Of a stretch of DNA of 64,000 bases, positions 61,230-64,000 are shown one piece after another. A model generated the notes under the pieces. The model was not told the origin of the DNA. It searched no databases and worked only from the letters and a program-made list of their open reading frames with translations. Made by a program: the position numbers and the translations under genes. The stretch's first letter is position 1. Every line of letters begins with the position of its first letter. Source of the stretch: Nocardioides faecalis. GTDB lineage: Bacteria > Actinomycetota > Actinomycetes > Propionibacteriales > Nocardioidaceae. The DNA lies in the NCBI RefSeq assembly GCF_018388425.1, contig NZ_CP074406.1:1-64000 (forward strand), in the 5' to 3' direction.

Positions 61230-61841
61230 ATGCCGATCCTCGCGCAACCCGGTGCCGACCCCGACCTCCCTCCGGAGGCGCCGGCCACCACCCTGCGCGA
61301 GAAGCTCGTCGAGGCCGCCGTACGACGGATGACGCGGGAGGGCTGGGGCAAGGTCACCATGGCCCGCCTCGCCGACGACGTCGGCGTCAGCCGGCAGACG
61401 GTCTACAACGAGATCGGCACCAAGACCGACCTCGCCGAGGCGATGGTGCTGCGCGAGCTGGACCGGTTCCTGGCCGGGGTCACCCGCTCCTTCGACGAGA
61501 ACCCGACCGACCTGATCGGGGCGCTGCGCGACTCCGCGCGCCGGGTGCTCAAGTACGCCCGCGACAACGCGCTGCTGCACGCGGTGGTCTCGGCCACCCA
61601 CGGTGCCGACACCGAGCTGCTGCCGCTGCTGACCACGCACTCGGAGTCCCTGCTCGACGCTGCCAAGGCCGTGGTCGGCGAGCGGGTCGTCGACTACCGG
61701 GTCGACCTGCCCCCCGAGCGGCTGCAGGCCAGCATCGACATGGTGGTGCGGCTCGTGCTCAGCCACGTCATGCAGCCCTCGGGCGACCCGGCCGAGACCG
61801 CCGAGGGCATCGCCTGGATCGCGGCGCGGGTGCTTCGCTGA
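61230..61841 (+). CDS. TetR family regulator of the alk cluster
   Basis: A 203-residue protein starting at ATG 61230 with TTGGAGG upstream. The helix-turn-helix is in VTMARLADDVGVSRQTVYNE (about 43-62), followed by an all-helical ligand domain. It ends the alkB-ferredoxin-TetR operon (spacings 1 and 7 bp), the arrangement of AlkX-type regulators that repress alkane hydroxylase genes in Dietzia. Binding to the repeats at 59370-59424 is inferred. Confidence 0.9.
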   Translation: MPILAQPGADPDLPPEAPATTLREKLVEAAVRRMTREGWGKVTMARLADDVGVSRQTVYNEIGTKTDLAEAMVLRELDRFLAGVTRSFDENPTDLIGALRDSARRVLKYARDNALLHAVVSATHGADTELLPLLTTHSESLLDAAKAVVGERVVDYRVDLPPERLQASIDMVVRLVLSHVMQPSGDPAETAEGIAWIAARVLR

Positions 61842-61897
61842 GCCGTTAGGCTCGCTTCGGGAGGGCTGCCGGGAGCTCCGGCGGCAGGGAGGGTGTC

Positions 61898-63139
61898 ATG
61901 GGTCTGGCGCGACGACGCGTACGGCTGGCGGCAGGGTTGCTCGCCGGCGGCATGGTCGTCTCCCTGGCTGCCTGCGGCGCCTCAGGCGACGCCTCCGACG
62001 ACCCGAGCAAGGCGGCCGCGACCGCCGACGGCCTCTCCGGGGGAGTGCCCAGCGACATCCCCAGCGACGCCGCCGACCCCGACCGCGCGGTCTCGGCGCC
62101 CGGCAAGTTCGACGGCACGCTGTACGGCGACGACCTCCTCGTGGTCAGCGACGAGACCATCGACACCGAGCTGCTGAAGCAGGTCACCGGCGTCACCGTG
62201 CGCGGCAAGCCCGGCGTCGCGGCGTACGAGCAGCTCTCCTACGGCCAGTTCTCGATCGAGAACAAGGTGTTCAACATCGCCGCGGTCGACCCCGGCCGCT
62301 ACCGCGCCTTCACCGGGCAGCGCAGCGCGGAGTTCGCCGACCAGTGGGAGCGCCTCGCCGGCGGCGAGGTCGCCGTGGCCCAGCGGCTGCAGAAGGACCT
62401 GCCCGTCGACGACAAGGGCTACCTCGAGATCGGCAAGCACTCCATCCACGTCGGCGCCTACTCCCCGGCCGAGGTCGACAGTGTCGACGTCATGGTCAAC
62501 GAGAAGTGGGGCGCCGAGCTCGACCTGCCGCGCCGCAACGCCGTGGTCATCAACACCGGCATCGCCTCCCCGCAGGCGGTGCGCGAGCAGATCGAGAAGA
62601 AGGTCGGCAAGGACAAGCTGTCGATCATCGCCCTCGACATCGTCGCGCAGCGCGGGCTCGACCTGGACACCTTCCAGACCGTGGTGCCGGTCGGCTCGTT
62701 CAGCGACGCCGTCGGCGTCTTCCGCTACAACCCCATCGGCGGCGGCCGGATCGCCCCCGACCCGGCCTGGGTGAAGAAGTACATCGTCACCGAGGCGGTC
62801 CCGATCCTCGGCCGGGTGACCTGCAACCGGCACATGATGCCGCAGCTGAAGGCTGCCCTCGCCGAGGTGCAGCGCCGCGGGCTGGCCGACGAGATCCACG
62901 CCGACGAGTACGCCGGCTGCTACTACCCGCGGTTCATCGCCGGCTCCAGCTCGCTGTCGAACCACTCCTTCGGCCTGGCCCTGGACTTCAACGTGCCCGG
63001 CAACCAGCGCGGCACGGTGGGGGAGATGAACCGCGAGGTCGTCGCGATCTTCAAGCTGTGGGGTTTTGCCTGGGGTGGCGACTGGTCCTGGACCGACCCG
63101 ATGCACTTCGAGCTCGCCCGCATCGTCAGCCCCGGCTGA
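61898..63139 (+). CDS. M15-family D-Ala-D-Ala carboxypeptidase-like lipoprotein
   Basis: A 413-residue surface lipoprotein: signal MGLARRRVRLAAGLLAGGMV and lipobox SLAAC. A long middle region (about 70-300) with no assigned domain precedes the VanY/M15 peptidase C-terminus, with HADEYAGCYYPRFIAG, NHSFGLALDFNVPGN (Zn His and Asp) and GGDWSWTDPMHFEL (catalytic Asp and Zn His). It probably trims peptidoglycan stem peptides. The start ATG 61898 follows GGCAGGGAGGG. Confidence 0.9.
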   Translation: MGLARRRVRLAAGLLAGGMVVSLAACGASGDASDDPSKAAATADGLSGGVPSDIPSDAADPDRAVSAPGKFDGTLYGDDLLVVSDETIDTELLKQVTGVTVRGKPGVAAYEQLSYGQFSIENKVFNIAAVDPGRYRAFTGQRSAEFADQWERLAGGEVAVAQRLQKDLPVDDKGYLEIGKHSIHVGAYSPAEVDSVDVMVNEKWGAELDLPRRNAVVINTGIASPQAVREQIEKKVGKDKLSIIALDIVAQRGLDLDTFQTVVPVGSFSDAVGVFRYNPIGGGRIAPDPAWVKKYIVTEAVPILGRVTCNRHMMPQLKAALAEVQRRGLADEIHADEYAGCYYPRFIAGSSSLSNHSFGLALDFNVPGNQRGTVGEMNREVVAIFKLWGFAWGGDWSWTDPMHFELARIVSPG

Positions 63140-63202
63140 GCACCGCTCCGGCGACCGCTCCCGGCGACCGGTCCGGCGCCCGGGTGAGACCACCTGGCGA
63201 CC

Positions 63203-63221
63203 GTGACACCATCACTGTCAC
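63203..63221. promoter_or_regulatory. Candidate operator before the CoA-transferase gene
   Basis: GTGACA (63203-63208) and TGTCAC (63216-63221) form a perfect 6-bp inverted repeat with a 7-bp spacer, 21 bp upstream of the start codon. The regulator is not identified. Confidence 0.5.
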
Positions 63222-63241
63222 GTTCGTGCCATGATCGGCCC

Positions 63242-64000
63242 ATGACTCTCGCACTCGGTCAGGGAACCGGTCCGCTCAAAGGCCTCAAGGTCGTCGAGAT
63301 CGCGGGCATCGGACCCAGCCCTCACGCCTGCATGATCCTCGCCGACCTCGGCGCCGACGTGATCCGGGTGGAGCGCCCGGGCGGCCAGATGCTCGCCGGC
63401 GGCTCGCACGACCTGCTCAACCGCGGCCGGCCCAGCGTCGCGCTGAACCTCAAGGACCCCGAGGCCGTCGCCACGGTCCTCGAGCTCGTGGAGTCCGCGG
63501 ACGTGCTGGTCGAGGGCATGCGTCCCGGCGTGGCCGAGCGGCTCGGCTTCGGGCCCGAGCAGTGTCACGAGCGCAACCCGCGCCTGGTCTACGGCCGGAT
63601 GACCGGCTGGGGCCAGGACGGCCCGTGGGCGCAGGCCGCCGGCCACGACATGAACTACGTCGCCATCACCGGCACCCTGCACGGCCTGGGCCAGACCAAG
63701 GACCGCCCGCAGTTCCCGACCAACCTGGTCGGCGACTTCGGCGGCGGGTCGACGTACCTGGTCATCGGCATCCTGGCCGCCGTGCTCGAGGCCAAGACCT
63801 CCGGCAAGGGCCAGGTGGTCGACGCCGCCATCGTCGACGGCACCGCCAACCTCAACGCGATGACCTCGGCGTTCCTCGCCGGCGGCGGCTTCGTCGAGGA
63901 GCGCGGCGCCAACCTGCTCGACGGCGGCGCGCCGTACTACGACATCTACGAGACCGCCGACGGCGAGCACCTGTCGGTGGGCGCCCTGGAGCCGCAGTTC
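63242..64000 (+). CDS. CaiB/BaiF family CoA-transferase, partial (alpha-methylacyl-CoA racemase-like)
   Basis: The reading frame is open to the window end; 253 residues are visible. Start ATG 63242. The N-terminal GPLKGLKVVEIAGIGPSPHA, ILADLGADVIRVERPGG, NLKDPEAVATVLELVESADV and VEGMRPGVAERLGFGPEQ, with the catalytic-site region GHDMNYVAITGTL, are typical of this family. GWGQDGPWAQAAGHD and the PQFPTNLVGDFGGGS segment favour the alpha-methylacyl-CoA racemase branch, which isomerises 2-methyl-branched acyl-CoA. The C-terminus is outside the window. Confidence 0.92.
   Translation, partial: MTLALGQGTGPLKGLKVVEIAGIGPSPHACMILADLGADVIRVERPGGQMLAGGSHDLLNRGRPSVALNLKDPEAVATVLELVESADVLVEGMRPGVAERLGFGPEQCHERNPRLVYGRMTGWGQDGPWAQAAGHDMNYVAITGTLHGLGQTKDRPQFPTNLVGDFGGGSTYLVIGILAAVLEAKTSGKGQVVDAAIVDGTANLNAMTSAFLAGGGFVEERGANLLDGGAPYYDIYETADGEHLSVGALEPQF

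Overview
The window is high-GC actinobacterial chromosome around the replication origin. Gene content and order (dnaA-oriC-dnaN-gnd-recF-DciA-gyrB-gyrA-DUF3566-tRNA-Ile/Ala, then ppiA-rhomboid-crgA-DUF881-pknB-pknA-pbpA-rodA-pstP-fhaB-fhaA-tRNA-Leu) match the conserved ori-proximal block of Actinobacteria. Together with the alkB-rubredoxin fusion, flotillin/NfeD, SURF1 and many GTG starts, this suggests Nocardioidaceae (Nocardioides-like). That placement is inference; no 16S gene is present.

Layout. 1-13.6 kb: replication initiation and DNA topology. dnaA and dnaN flank an oriC of about 0.56 kb with several DnaA boxes; gnd, a DUF2752/TM2 pair on the minus strand, recF, a DciA-family protein, gyrB, gyrA and a DUF3566 membrane protein follow, then tRNA-Ile, a DLW-39 micro-protein and tRNA-Ala. 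13.65-20.0 kb: a restriction-modification island directly downstream of tRNA-Ala. Two overlapping m5C methyltransferases face a minus-strand vsr - McrB-like AAA+ - McrC-like nuclease operon (LlaJI/BsuMI-like). A decayed gene lies at its far side. 20.7-26.5 kb: secreted EEP-family protein, lipoprotein, SURF1, DUF3817, a small membrane-anchored protein, cyclophilin, rhomboid protease. 26.5-37.7 kb: a large near-palindrome ending in a perfect DnaA box, then the cell-division and cell-wall signalling cluster on the minus strand.

37.8-47.4 kb: tRNA-Leu with terminator, a decayed F420-dependent oxidoreductase, L-2-hydroxyglutarate oxidase, a TetR-controlled ABC exporter-like operon, an epimerase, DUF2243, an NTF2-like protein, and an FGE/sulfatase pair. 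47.5-52.5 kb: two paralogous GGDEF proteins flanking a PAP2-family membrane protein, nitroreductase, glutathione peroxidase. 52.5-57.9 kb: TetR-MMPL operon and NfeD-flotillin pair. 58-61.8 kb: an alkane or hydrophobic-substrate oxidation cluster of P450, AlkB-rubredoxin, ferredoxin and TetR, with two operator-like repeats exactly 30 bp apart before alkB. 61.9-64 kb: M15 peptidase lipoprotein and a CaiB/BaiF CoA-transferase cut by the window end.

Points most worth a second look: the R-M/Vsr island, thrombospondin-type-3-like Ca-binding repeats on the tail of PknB, an internally duplicated CrgA, the palindrome plus DnaA box at 26.55 kb, and the twin operators before alkB.
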